Below, one piece after another: positions 56,142 through 64,000 of a stretch of DNA of 64,000 nucleotides. The DNA is from Paenarthrobacter ureafaciens (GTDB lineage: Bacteria > Actinomycetota > Actinomycetes > Actinomycetales > Micrococcaceae), in NCBI RefSeq assembly GCF_004028095.1, contig NZ_SBHM01000007.1:2666001-2730000 (forward strand), read 5' to 3'. The position numbers and the translations under genes are program-made. The notes under the pieces are model-generated. The model made no database searches. It saw only the letters and a list, made by a program, of their open reading frames with translations, and was not told the origin of the DNA. Numbering within the stretch: position 1 is the first letter of the stretch; every line of letters begins with the position of its first letter.

Positions 56142-58633
56142 GTACCGGGCCGAATCTTCGCACCCGCGACCGCAGCCGGAGCGCCAAACCTTTACCTTCC
56201 TTCTTCGCCGACGGCCGGCCGGCATGGCATTTCGCCATCGACTGCGGCGCTTTGGTTGTCCTGTTGTTCCTGGGCGTCCTTGGTTTCAGCTTGAGCTTCG
56301 GGGGAGACCCGCGCTACCTCATTGCCGGGCTGGGCGGCATCCTGCTGGGCCTGGGAATTGCCGTGCTGAATGCGCACCTTCGCCTGGGGCTGCTGATTAC
56401 CACGGCGCTGGCGTTCGGCGCCTACATGCTTTTTGGATCGGCCCTGGCGGTCCCCGACACCGCAGTGCTGGGGTTCCTGCCAAGCCTCGATTCGCTCAGG
56501 ACCCTGCTTCTGGGAATTGTCTTCGCCTGGAAGGACATGCTCACCGTCGGTGTCCCGGTGGGCACCGCGAACGGCATGCTGATTGTGCCGTTCCTCAGTT
56601 CGTTGATCACCGCGTTGGCGGCAGGTCTGTTGGCTTGGCGGCTCAAGAGCCCGTACTGGCCGCTCTTGCCGGTCCTGGCGCTCTTTGTGACGGGTATTGC
56701 CTTCAGCACCAGCGCCGGTTTCCTCAACGTCGAACGCGGCGTTTCCCTCACCATCATCGCGATTGTGTGGGCAACCTTCCGGCGCGACGCCCTGCGCCAG
56801 TCCAGCACCAAGACAGTGTCGGCCAACCGGACGGACCACGACGCCGGTGCGGCCCGCCGCGGCAAGCTCCGCCGCCTGGGGACCGGGGCAGCGGTCATTG
56901 CCGCCGCCGTCGCCATTACCGCCGTCGCATCGCCGCTGGTGACCGCCAGCGATGACCGGAAGGTGCTGCGCAACACGATCGTGCCGCCGTTCGATCCACG
57001 CGACTACGTCACGCCGCTGGCCAGTTTCCGGAACTTCGTGAAGGACCAGAAGGACAGCACGCTCTTCTCGGTGAAGGGCCTGCCCAAGGACGGCAGGGTC
57101 AGGCTGGCGGCCCTGGATTCGTTCAACGGGCTGAACTACACCATGGATCCGAACAGCTCCGGCAACTTCAGCAAGGTGGGGGACGCCCGGTCCTTGAACA
57201 CGCTGGCGGATACGGGGAGCCCCGTCGCCAGCACCAATTACTCGCTGGACATCACTATTGAGGATTATCAGGGGTACTTCGTCCCCGGCGGGCGCCACAC
57301 CACCGGCCTGAGCTTTGCGGAGGCCGCGGGTGCGGCATCGGGCCTGTACTTCAACGCCGGGACGGACACCGCGGTGACCACGCAGGGCCTGGGCAAGGGT
57401 GACTCGTATACAGTGCAGGTCTCGGACCCAGGGAAACTGGAGCACGGTCAGCTCACCCAGTACGACTTCGCCAAGATCACCCTGCCGGACGCCCAGGAAG
57501 TTCCGCCGATCGTGGCTTCGCAAGCGAACGAACTGTCGGCTGATGCTCCCACGGCGATCGACCGGGTCCGCCAGATCGAGGCGCACTTCCAGAAAAGTGG
57601 TGCGTTCAGTAACGGCCTGGTAGCCGAGGGCCAGCTGCCCAGCCTGCCCGGCCATAGTGCCGCACGCGTCCGTAACCTGCTCTCCGCCAAGCAAATGCTG
57701 GGCGACGACGAGCAATATTCGGTTGCCATGTCCCTCATGCTGCGCCACCTGGGCATCCCCTCCCGTGTGGTCATGGGGTTCTACCCGGACCCCAAGAGCC
57801 CGGAGAACGGTGCCGGCGACATCAAGATCACGGGCAAGGATGTGCACGCCTGGGTGGAGGTTGCCTTTGACCGGGTGGGTTGGGTGGCGTTCGATCCCAC
57901 GCCGCCCAAGGACAACGTGCCCATCCCGCCGGACCCGGAGAGCAAATCCAAGCCCAAGCCGCAGGTCCTGCAGCCGCCGCCCCCGCCGCAGGAGCCCGCG
58001 GACCTGCCGCCGGACTCCACCCCGGACGCCCTGGATGCTGACGAGAAGAAGAACAACCCCTGGCTCTTCTGGGGTCCGCTGCTGGCCGCCATCGGCGTTG
58101 CCCTGATTCCGCTGGGGATCCTGGCCATCCCGCTGTTGCTGATCCTTCTGTTGAAGGCACGACGCCGGAAGGCGCGTTTCCGTGACGGGCACCCCGCCCA
58201 GCGGGTCGGCGGAGGATGGAACGAGGTGCTGAGCCTTGCCACTGACATGGGCGCGTCAATCGACAACAAGTCGACGCGGCGCGAATCGGCCTCGGTGATT
58301 GCGGATGCCTTCCCCGTGGCAGGCAGCATCACCACCGTGCTTGCCCACCGTGCCGACGCTGCCGTCTTCGGAGCCGGGCAGCCGAGTGAGGATGAAGTCA
58401 AGGAGTATTGGAAGATCGTGGACTCGTCGCTGGAGGACATCACGGGAAGCGTTGGCTTCTGGAAACGGCAGCAGGCCCGGTTCTCGCCGCGGTCCCTGCT
58501 GTCGGATGGACGCGCCGCCCTGAGGCGACGGGAACAGCGGGAGACCGTTCCCGGCAGCGGGCCGCGGACGGGCATGAGTGTATTTGCCAAGCTGAAATTC
58601 CTCTTCCAGAAGGGCCGATCGGGTGAACACTGA
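56138..58633 (+). CDS. transglutaminase-like (TgpA-type) membrane protein lacking the catalytic cysteine
   Basis: An 831-residue protein. About six TMs at the N-terminus (30-280) precede an outer domain, a transglutaminase core (about 515-595), a Pro-rich linker, one TM (about 643-668) and a cytoplasmic tail. In the core, the segment that normally reads G-x-C-E-[HQ]-[FY] is GDDEQYS, so Asp524 replaces the nucleophile, while His570 (HAWVE) and Asp586 (FDPTP) remain. It is therefore probably not a peptide cross-linking or hydrolysing enzyme and may bind protein or glycan instead. It overlaps the next gene by 11 bp. Confidence 0.85.
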   Translation: MSTGPNLRTRDRSRSAKPLPSFFADGRPAWHFAIDCGALVVLLFLGVLGFSLSFGGDPRYLIAGLGGILLGLGIAVLNAHLRLGLLITTALAFGAYMLFGSALAVPDTAVLGFLPSLDSLRTLLLGIVFAWKDMLTVGVPVGTANGMLIVPFLSSLITALAAGLLAWRLKSPYWPLLPVLALFVTGIAFSTSAGFLNVERGVSLTIIAIVWATFRRDALRQSSTKTVSANRTDHDAGAARRGKLRRLGTGAAVIAAAVAITAVASPLVTASDDRKVLRNTIVPPFDPRDYVTPLASFRNFVKDQKDSTLFSVKGLPKDGRVRLAALDSFNGLNYTMDPNSSGNFSKVGDARSLNTLADTGSPVASTNYSLDITIEDYQGYFVPGGRHTTGLSFAEAAGAASGLYFNAGTDTAVTTQGLGKGDSYTVQVSDPGKLEHGQLTQYDFAKITLPDAQEVPPIVASQANELSADAPTAIDRVRQIEAHFQKSGAFSNGLVAEGQLPSLPGHSAARVRNLLSAKQMLGDDEQYSVAMSLMLRHLGIPSRVVMGFYPDPKSPENGAGDIKITGKDVHAWVEVAFDRVGWVAFDPTPPKDNVPIPPDPESKSKPKPQVLQPPPPPQEPADLPPDSTPDALDADEKKNNPWLFWGPLLAAIGVALIPLGILAIPLLLILLLKARRRKARFRDGHPAQRVGGGWNEVLSLATDMGASIDNKSTRRESASVIADAFPVAGSITTVLAHRADAAVFGAGQPSEDEVKEYWKIVDSSLEDITGSVGFWKRQQARFSPRSLLSDGRAALRRREQRETVPGSGPRTGMSVFAKLKFLFQKGRSGEH

Positions 58634-60119
58634 CGTTGAACTGTGCCCGGCCTGCCGCCATGGAGTGCGGCCCGGTGCTGCTTTCTGCACCTTCTGCGGC
58701 TCTCCGTTGAGCAACCGCGGAGCGCGTCGGGAACGCAACGTGAACCATGCGCACCTGGCTGCCCAGGATCAAGCGAGCCATCAAGGCGGGCCCGGTCCCG
58801 GTAGTATCTCGGTAGTGTCCGCTCAGGAAGCTGCAGGGCGGACAGCCGCGGCGATGCCTGCAACCATGGCAGGCACAGGGGTGAATCCAGGGGGAGGGAC
58901 CACGGTGTCGACGAAGCTTGAACTTGTGCCGGCGTCAGCGGGCAAGCGCTTGGGCGCCGCCGTGCTCGACTGGCTTCTTCCCCTTGCCGTCCTGGTCACC
59001 ACTTTTGCCATCGGCATTGCCGGGATTACGCAAACGCGCCGTAACGGTTTCATTGTGTATGACACCGGCCTGCTCGTGTTGCTCGGCAGCATCGGACTGG
59101 CCGTCACCATGGCCTACATGTTCGTGTTGCTCGGCATCGAGGCCAAGTCCGGCAACACCATCGGCAACCAGCTCATGGGCATCCGGAGCTCGGACGCCGA
59201 CGGTTACGCTCCCGGCGCTGGAGCCGTCTTCGTCCGGGGCATCGTCACCGGCGGCGGCCTGTTGCTGGGGGCAATCGTCGGTGCTGTGCTGCTCGCCATC
59301 GGGCAGCTTGGCCTGGTTCTTTTCATCGCGCTCCCGCTGATGGTGCTGGGCGCTATCTGGGCCATCCTCGTGGTGGTCTCCAGCGCCTGGGACAAGAACG
59401 GCAAGCTGAAGGGATGGCAGGACAAGGCAGCCAAGACCCTGGTCTTCGATGTCCACGCGGGCCGCAACCCTGTAGCCACCGGCGGCATCCAAGGACCGTA
59501 CAGCTTCGCGCCGGTGGACTTGCCTCCGGTGCAGCCCGTTGTCTCGCCGGTTCCGAGCCCTTCTGCGGCTCAGGCCCCGGCACCCGTCCCCGCACCGGCG
59601 GCGACCGAACCGGCGTCGGAATCCCCGCCTGCGGTGCCCTCGCAGGTTTCCGTGCCTTCGCACGATCCCAACCAGTGGCGCCCGCCCTCCGCACCGCGTC
59701 CGGTCCCGCAGGCATCCGTGCCCGCCGTTGCCCATCCTGATGACGACCTCGACCGCACCCGGATGCGGCCGGGTGCTGCACGGGCCGAGGCAGTCCTGCG
59801 GATCCGCATTGACGACGGCCAGGATGTCCAGCTCGGCGGCACGGTTCTCCTTGGCCGCAACCCCGCACCACAGCCCGGCGAAGCTACCCAGCAGCTGTTG
59901 CCGGTATCCGATCCGGGGCGCTCCATCTCCAAGACGCACCTGCACCTGCGGGTGGATGGTGACGGCGTCTGGGTCACCGACCGCAACTCCACCAACGGCA
60001 GCGCGGTCACCACCCCCGACGGCCTCCAAACCCGTTTGCAGCCAGGTGTTGCAGTTTTCGTCCGCCCCGGTTCCACCGTCCACTTCGGTGACCGTTCCTT
60101 CCACCTAGGACAAGCATGA
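58623..60119 (+). CDS. zinc-ribbon / RDD membrane / FHA protein
   Basis: A 498-residue protein from a GTG inside the previous gene. An N-terminal zinc ribbon (CPACRHG, CTFCG) leads to an RDD domain with about four TMs (110-265; GKRLGAAVLDWLLPL). A Pro/Ala-rich linker (about 285-370) follows, then an FHA domain (about 390-498; LLGRNPAP, SISKTHLHL, DRNSTNGS). The linker ends in DDDLDRTRMRP, with Thr379 a likely phosphosite. The FHA domain would dock a phosphothreonine made by the locus kinase. Confidence 0.88.
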   Translation: MNTDVELCPACRHGVRPGAAFCTFCGSPLSNRGARRERNVNHAHLAAQDQASHQGGPGPGSISVVSAQEAAGRTAAAMPATMAGTGVNPGGGTTVSTKLELVPASAGKRLGAAVLDWLLPLAVLVTTFAIGIAGITQTRRNGFIVYDTGLLVLLGSIGLAVTMAYMFVLLGIEAKSGNTIGNQLMGIRSSDADGYAPGAGAVFVRGIVTGGGLLLGAIVGAVLLAIGQLGLVLFIALPLMVLGAIWAILVVVSSAWDKNGKLKGWQDKAAKTLVFDVHAGRNPVATGGIQGPYSFAPVDLPPVQPVVSPVPSPSAAQAPAPVPAPAATEPASESPPAVPSQVSVPSHDPNQWRPPSAPRPVPQASVPAVAHPDDDLDRTRMRPGAARAEAVLRIRIDDGQDVQLGGTVLLGRNPAPQPGEATQQLLPVSDPGRSISKTHLHLRVDGDGVWVTDRNSTNGSAVTTPDGLQTRLQPGVAVFVRPGSTVHFGDRSFHLGQA

Positions 60120-61012
60120 ATTCACAGCCGGCAACCCCCGATGCCGACGCCAACGCAGCCGCTTCCAGCTTCCAATTGAGCTACGGCTACGGTACGGACC
60201 GCGGTTTGCGCCGCGAGTTGAACGAGGATTCGTTCATTGCCTCGGATCCTGTCTTTGCCGTGGCCGACGGCATGGGGGGCCACGAGGCGGGAGAGATCGC
60301 CAGCGGCATGTGCGTTCGCACCCTGGGCAGCGCCCCGGAACTGGCAACGGGCACGCGGACGGCGTCGGCCGGTGAGCTGCAGGGCTGCCTGTTGAAGGCG
60401 GACGCGGCCATCCGCAATGCCACCGGTGGACGCGCAGGGACCACGTTGTCCGGCGTCGTGGTGGTCGAGCAGATGGGCGTGCCGTACTGGCTGGTCATGA
60501 ACATCGGCGATTCCCGGACGTACCTGCTGAGCCAGGGCCAGTTCTCGCAGGTCAGCGTGGACCATTCGGAAGTGCAGGAACTGGTGGATTCGGGGGACAT
60601 CACGGCCGAACAGGCCGCCATCCATCCGCGCCGCCACGTGGTCACCCGGGCCCTGGGCACCGGCGATGAGACCGAGGCCGACTTCTGGCTCCTCCCCATC
60701 CAGGAGGGCGACCGGATCATGGTCTGCTCCGATGGACTTAACGGGGAACTCGGGGACGACCACCTGTTCCGCATCCTCAGCACCGTTGCCCACCCGCAGG
60801 ACGCGGTGGATGCCCTGATCCAGGCGGCCCTCCGCAGCGGCGGGCGGGACAACGTGAGCGTCATTGTGGTGGACGCCAAGAACGTCCTGAACGACGCCGG
60901 CATTGCCACCACTGCGCCGCGCCCGGAAGTGGGCAACGACGTCGAAGAGGACACCCTGCCACGGGCTTGGGTCAACGGCGCGGAAACCGAGGACGGTGCT
61001 GATGGCAAGTAA
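60116..61012 (+). CDS. PP2C-type Ser/Thr protein phosphatase
   Basis: A 298-residue soluble enzyme with all PPM motifs: RRELNEDSF, VADGMGGHEAGE, NIGDSRTYL, CSDGLNGEL and GRDNVSVIVV, which supply the metal-binding Asp residues. The C-terminal tail has VEEDTLPRAW (Thr280). It is the natural counterpart of the kinase at 62897. It overlaps the genes on both sides (4 and 11 bp). Confidence 0.92.
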   Translation: MNSQPATPDADANAAASSFQLSYGYGTDRGLRRELNEDSFIASDPVFAVADGMGGHEAGEIASGMCVRTLGSAPELATGTRTASAGELQGCLLKADAAIRNATGGRAGTTLSGVVVVEQMGVPYWLVMNIGDSRTYLLSQGQFSQVSVDHSEVQELVDSGDITAEQAAIHPRRHVVTRALGTGDETEADFWLLPIQEGDRIMVCSDGLNGELGDDHLFRILSTVAHPQDAVDALIQAALRSGGRDNVSVIVVDAKNVLNDAGIATTAPRPEVGNDVEEDTLPRAWVNGAETEDGADGK

Positions 61013-62900
61013 TGGCGTGCCTGCCGTCGCCCGCTACCGTCACGGCGACTGGTTTGGAGTGCTGCGCCGGGGAACAGTCGTCCTCCTCGGGCCGGAAACT
61101 CCGGAATCGCTGGTGGAGTCCGTGTGGGAGCTCCTGGCCTCCGCGCCCGAGGCCCACGAGGTACTCCATGAGGTCACGGAGGCGTTCGGCGTATCACTGA
61201 CCAGGATTCCGCCCTTCGGCATCATTGATTCCAAAGACCAGCTCAGGGTCTTCCTTCGCGGCGACCTCGACCTTGAAGTCCACTCGGCCTCCGGCGGCGA
61301 GCAGTTGTCCGGCCGGGACGTGACCACTTGGACGGAGCGGCGGCTGCAGTCACCGGACTCCGTCAGCCTGCGGATCGGTTCCGGCGGTAGTGCGGCAGCC
61401 TCCAACGGCGGTGCAGGACCTTCCGGCGGAACCACGACGGCGGCTGGTACCGTCCCGCTGGGCCTGCCGGTGGTTGAGGGAGTAGTGCGGCTTGCCGCGC
61501 TGGAGGTCGTCCTTGCCGGCGTTCCGGCGGCTGCCCCGGCCCCCGGAACTGAAACACCCGCAGCCGACGCGGAGCCCGTGGTGGCACCCGCGGACGCTGG
61601 GCCCGTGGCGGCACCGGGCGGCGGACGGGTCTCGGATGAGACTGTGCTTGGCTACACCGACGTGGACCTTGGCTTGACGATCGCTCCGCACACGGACGGT
61701 CTGCCTGTTGTTGCCGGTCCGGAGGCCGCCGCCGCGTCTGCGCCGGAAACCGCTCCCGGGCCCGCGGAAGACGTCGTTCCAGGGGAGGACCCTTCAGACG
61801 AATTCCAGCCGGATGAGTCCGTGGACACTCCTGCGGCAGCCGAAGCTTCCGAGGACTCCGGTGGCGTTCCGGTCCACACCAGCACCACGGATCCCATGGT
61901 TCCCACGCTGGAAACCACCACCAACTATGACCACCTGTGGGATAAGACCGTAATGCGGAACATCGAGGACGCAGCGGTCAGGATCGTGGGAGACGAGGAC
62001 GACCACGACGTTCCTGCAGCCCAGGTGCCCTCGCCGCCGATCCCCGAAGGAGTGCCGCTGCCGTCGCCGAAACGGGCCGACGCGGAAAGCGACGGAGCCG
62101 CCGAAGGAGGGACCGGCGTCGTACCTGGTCCGGCCGGAGCCGTACCGGGTACCGGCGACGGGTCCGCAGGCCAGGCCCCTCTTGGTGTACCGGCCCTGAT
62201 TGATTCCGTCCCGTGGCTGCGCAGCAGTGCCTCCTCCGAGGCTCCTGAACCGGCTGCGCCCGCCCGGCAGTTCACTTCCAGTCCACCCGCGGTGCAGGCT
62301 CCCGAGGAAAATGATCCGGACCATGATGGCCAGACCATCATGAAGAGCAGTGTTGCAGTGGACGTTCCTGAGGGTACGGCCGCAGGTGGCTCCTCAACCG
62401 GCACCGCAACCGGCCAGGAAGGCGCGGGCAACCACGCCACGGGACCCAGCGTTTTAGCACGGGTGTGCGGGCAGGGACATGCAAACCCGCCCACCTATCC
62501 GCAGTGCGCTTCCTGTGGCCTCGCGCTGTCCGGAGACGCGGTCCAGGTGCCACGCCCCAGGCTTGGCCGGATGCGTATCTCCACGGGCGAGTTGATCGAC
62601 CTTGATAAGTCGTTGGTCATCGGCAGGCAGCCGTCCGTCTCCAGGGTCCAGGGCGGCACCATGCCTCGCCTCGTCCAGGTGGAAAGCCCCGGGGGAGACA
62701 TCTCCCGGTCGCACGTCGAGGTCCGCCTGGAAGGATGGCACGTCATGCTGTGCGACCTGAAGGCGACCAACGGCACCGTTCTTATCCGGGAGGGCCAGGC
62801 ACCGCGCCGGCTCGCCCAAAACGAGATGGCCATCCTGCTCGACGGCGACATTGCCGAGTTAGGTGACGACATTTCATTGCGTTTCGAGGAGATTCTTTGA
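61002..62900 (+). CDS. FHA-domain protein with long disordered linker and zinc ribbon
   Basis: The product is 632 residues from the ATG at 61002 (MASNGVPAVARYRHGDWFGV). Residues 1 to about 120 form an unassigned domain. About 125-480 is Ala/Pro/Glu-rich and disordered and contains SDETVLGY (Thr214), WDKTVMRN (Thr316) and GQTIMKSS (Thr445). A zinc ribbon (CGQGH, CASCG; about 488-507) and an FHA domain (VIGRQPSVSR, DISRSHVEV, DLKATNGT) complete it. It is likely a kinase substrate and scaffold. Confidence 0.87.
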   Translation: MASNGVPAVARYRHGDWFGVLRRGTVVLLGPETPESLVESVWELLASAPEAHEVLHEVTEAFGVSLTRIPPFGIIDSKDQLRVFLRGDLDLEVHSASGGEQLSGRDVTTWTERRLQSPDSVSLRIGSGGSAAASNGGAGPSGGTTTAAGTVPLGLPVVEGVVRLAALEVVLAGVPAAAPAPGTETPAADAEPVVAPADAGPVAAPGGGRVSDETVLGYTDVDLGLTIAPHTDGLPVVAGPEAAAASAPETAPGPAEDVVPGEDPSDEFQPDESVDTPAAAEASEDSGGVPVHTSTTDPMVPTLETTTNYDHLWDKTVMRNIEDAAVRIVGDEDDHDVPAAQVPSPPIPEGVPLPSPKRADAESDGAAEGGTGVVPGPAGAVPGTGDGSAGQAPLGVPALIDSVPWLRSSASSEAPEPAAPARQFTSSPPAVQAPEENDPDHDGQTIMKSSVAVDVPEGTAAGGSSTGTATGQEGAGNHATGPSVLARVCGQGHANPPTYPQCASCGLALSGDAVQVPRPRLGRMRISTGELIDLDKSLVIGRQPSVSRVQGGTMPRLVQVESPGGDISRSHVEVRLEGWHVMLCDLKATNGTVLIREGQAPRRLAQNEMAILLDGDIAELGDDISLRFEEIL

Positions 62901-64000
62901 GTTCCAAGAGGCCCCCTGCACCGCCTCCCCATATCCCGGGTTTCAAGTACGTCAGCCTGCTGGGATCGGGCGGCTTCTCTGACGTCTTCCTCTTCGAACA
63001 GGACAGGCCGCGCCGCAAGGTAGCGGTCAAGGTGCTGTTGTCCGACCTGAAGACCGAGGGTGCGCGCCGTCGCTTCGAGTCCGAAGCAAACCTGATGGCG
63101 CAACTTTCCTCCCACCCGTACATCGTGACCATCTTCGAAGCGGAGACCACAGAAGACGGACACTCCTACCTGGCCATGGAGTACTGCTCACGGCCCAGCC
63201 TCGATGTGCGGTACAGGCGCCAGCGGTTCAGCGTTGACGAAGTCCTGGCTGTCGGGATCCAAGTGGCTTCCGCCGTCGAGACCGCGCACCGCGCCGGCAT
63301 TGTCCACCGGGACATCAAGCCGGCAAACATCCTGGTCACCGACTACAACCGGCCTGCCCTGACCGACTTCGGCATCTCCGGGACCATCGGCGGGGACAAC
63401 GACGACGACGCCGGAATGTCCATCCCCTGGTCACCCCCTGAGCAGTTCCGCGGCGGGCCCGTGGACGGCGTGCCCGTGGACATCTGGGCCCTGGGTGCAA
63501 CCCTGTACACGCTGCTGGCCGGACGTTCCCCGTTCGTGTTGCCCGGGCAGGACAACTCGCAGCGGGAACTGATTTCCCGCATCACCAACTCCCCGTTGCC
63601 CCGCCTGGGCCGCGCGGATGTTCCCGAATCGCTGGAACTGGTCCTTGCCACTGCCATGGCCAAGTCCCCGGAGTCGCGGTATTCGTCGGCGCATGCCTTT
63701 GCCTTGGCATTGCAGCGCATCCAGGCGGAACTGAACCTGTCGGTGACGCCGTTCGAAGTCCTGGCGGACCCGGGGCACGGGGATGAACAGCACCCGGACG
63801 ACAACGTGGAAGAGACCCGCGTCCGGAGCATCGCTTCGATCGATCCGGATGCGTCCGGAACCGCAACCACCGGTTCGGCCCCCACGTTTCCTGCGCGGAC
63901 GTTCCCGTCCACCATGCCGGGTACGTCCAGCACCGCCGGCACTTCCACCAGCCCTACGCGGCCAAAGCAGCAGTTCCCGGCACCGCAAACCAACCTTCCG
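62897..64000 (+). CDS. Ser/Thr protein kinase (3' end outside window)
   Basis: A start TTG at 62897 overlaps the previous stop (TTGA) and has GAGGAG about 6 nt upstream; 368 codons are visible. It is a Hanks-type kinase: Gly loop GSGGFSDVF (23-31), Lys45 in VAVKV, catalytic HRDIKPAN (Asp139), DFGIS (Asp157) and the PPEQF segment. After about residue 290 it becomes Ser/Thr/Pro-rich and disordered, with VEETRVRS (Thr307) as a possible autophosphorylation and FHA-binding site. Whether it ends in a TM or a sensor domain cannot be seen. Confidence 0.9.
   Translation, partial: MSSKRPPAPPPHIPGFKYVSLLGSGGFSDVFLFEQDRPRRKVAVKVLLSDLKTEGARRRFESEANLMAQLSSHPYIVTIFEAETTEDGHSYLAMEYCSRPSLDVRYRRQRFSVDEVLAVGIQVASAVETAHRAGIVHRDIKPANILVTDYNRPALTDFGISGTIGGDNDDDAGMSIPWSPPEQFRGGPVDGVPVDIWALGATLYTLLAGRSPFVLPGQDNSQRELISRITNSPLPRLGRADVPESLELVLATAMAKSPESRYSSAHAFALALQRIQAELNLSVTPFEVLADPGHGDEQHPDDNVEETRVRSIASIDPDASGTATTGSAPTFPARTFPSTMPGTSSTAGTSTSPTRPKQQFPAPQTNLP

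Noticed and set aside
56192..58192. 666-codon - strand frame across the transglutaminase-like gene
   Set aside because: Shadow of the well-supported sense gene, which shows clear TMs and domain motifs.

Overview
The window is high-GC DNA with the gene content of a Micrococcaceae actinobacterium, most likely Arthrobacter or a close relative (Paenarthrobacter, Pseudarthrobacter). This rests on the GC-rich codon use, a GlnR-type promoter, an acyl-CoA carboxylase with an epsilon subunit, a DUF222-HNH gene and an LpdA-type quinone reductase. No rRNA, tRNA or CRISPR array was seen.

Layout. 1-1900: the start of a SulP anion transporter (its 3' end lies outside the window), with an ArsR repressor gene behind a 26-bp perfect palindrome. 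1946-7424: the nitrite branch of nitrogen assimilation. nirB, cobA (siroheme methyltransferase) and an NnaR-like HemD-wHTH regulator read leftward, and nirD reads rightward from a shared promoter region that holds a four-half-site GlnR box. 7421-9208: phosphohexomutase. 9305-12633: a levan module (GH68 levansucrase and a Tat-lipoprotein GH32 hydrolase). 13037-14485: an intact IS481-family element with a 15-bp target duplication, inserted at the apex of a 70-bp palindrome. 14559-16907: purine nucleoside phosphorylase and LpdA. 16925-22098: the nitrate branch, narK, nasA and nasB reading leftward. 22391-23800: an MHS-family symporter. 23871-26474: biotin carboxylase alpha chain and Maf. 26504-26643: 32-bp tandem repeats. 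26703-29949: TetR plus MMPL transporter. 30067-31482: DUF222-HNH nuclease. 31505-35311: YbjQ protein, DAACS symporter and DUF885 metallopeptidase. 35362-41010: carboxylase epsilon and beta, an SDR, then birA, a PH-domain membrane protein and a class III cyclase. 41140-64000: one long rightward locus of two giant Ig/FN3 surface proteins (about 2040 residues each), MoxR ATPase, DUF58, a transglutaminase-like membrane protein, RDD-FHA, PP2C phosphatase, FHA protein and a Ser/Thr kinase cut by the window end.

How the parts fit. NarK imports nitrate, NasA with NasB reduces it to nitrite, and NirBD with CobA-supplied siroheme reduces nitrite to ammonium; GlnR and NnaR are the expected regulators. 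The backbone pmm, pnp, lpdA, accA3, maf, accE, accD, birA and PH gene recalls the Mycobacterium tuberculosis Rv3278c-Rv3308 neighbourhood, with nitrate, levan, IS and transporter modules in between. The most intriguing part is the final 23 kb. It looks like an envelope system in which giant extracellular propeller/Ig/FN3 proteins are coupled to a MoxR-DUF58 pair, a transglutaminase fold lacking its catalytic cysteine, and a kinase/phosphatase/FHA circuit sharing a recurrent acidic T-x-x-[RK] motif.
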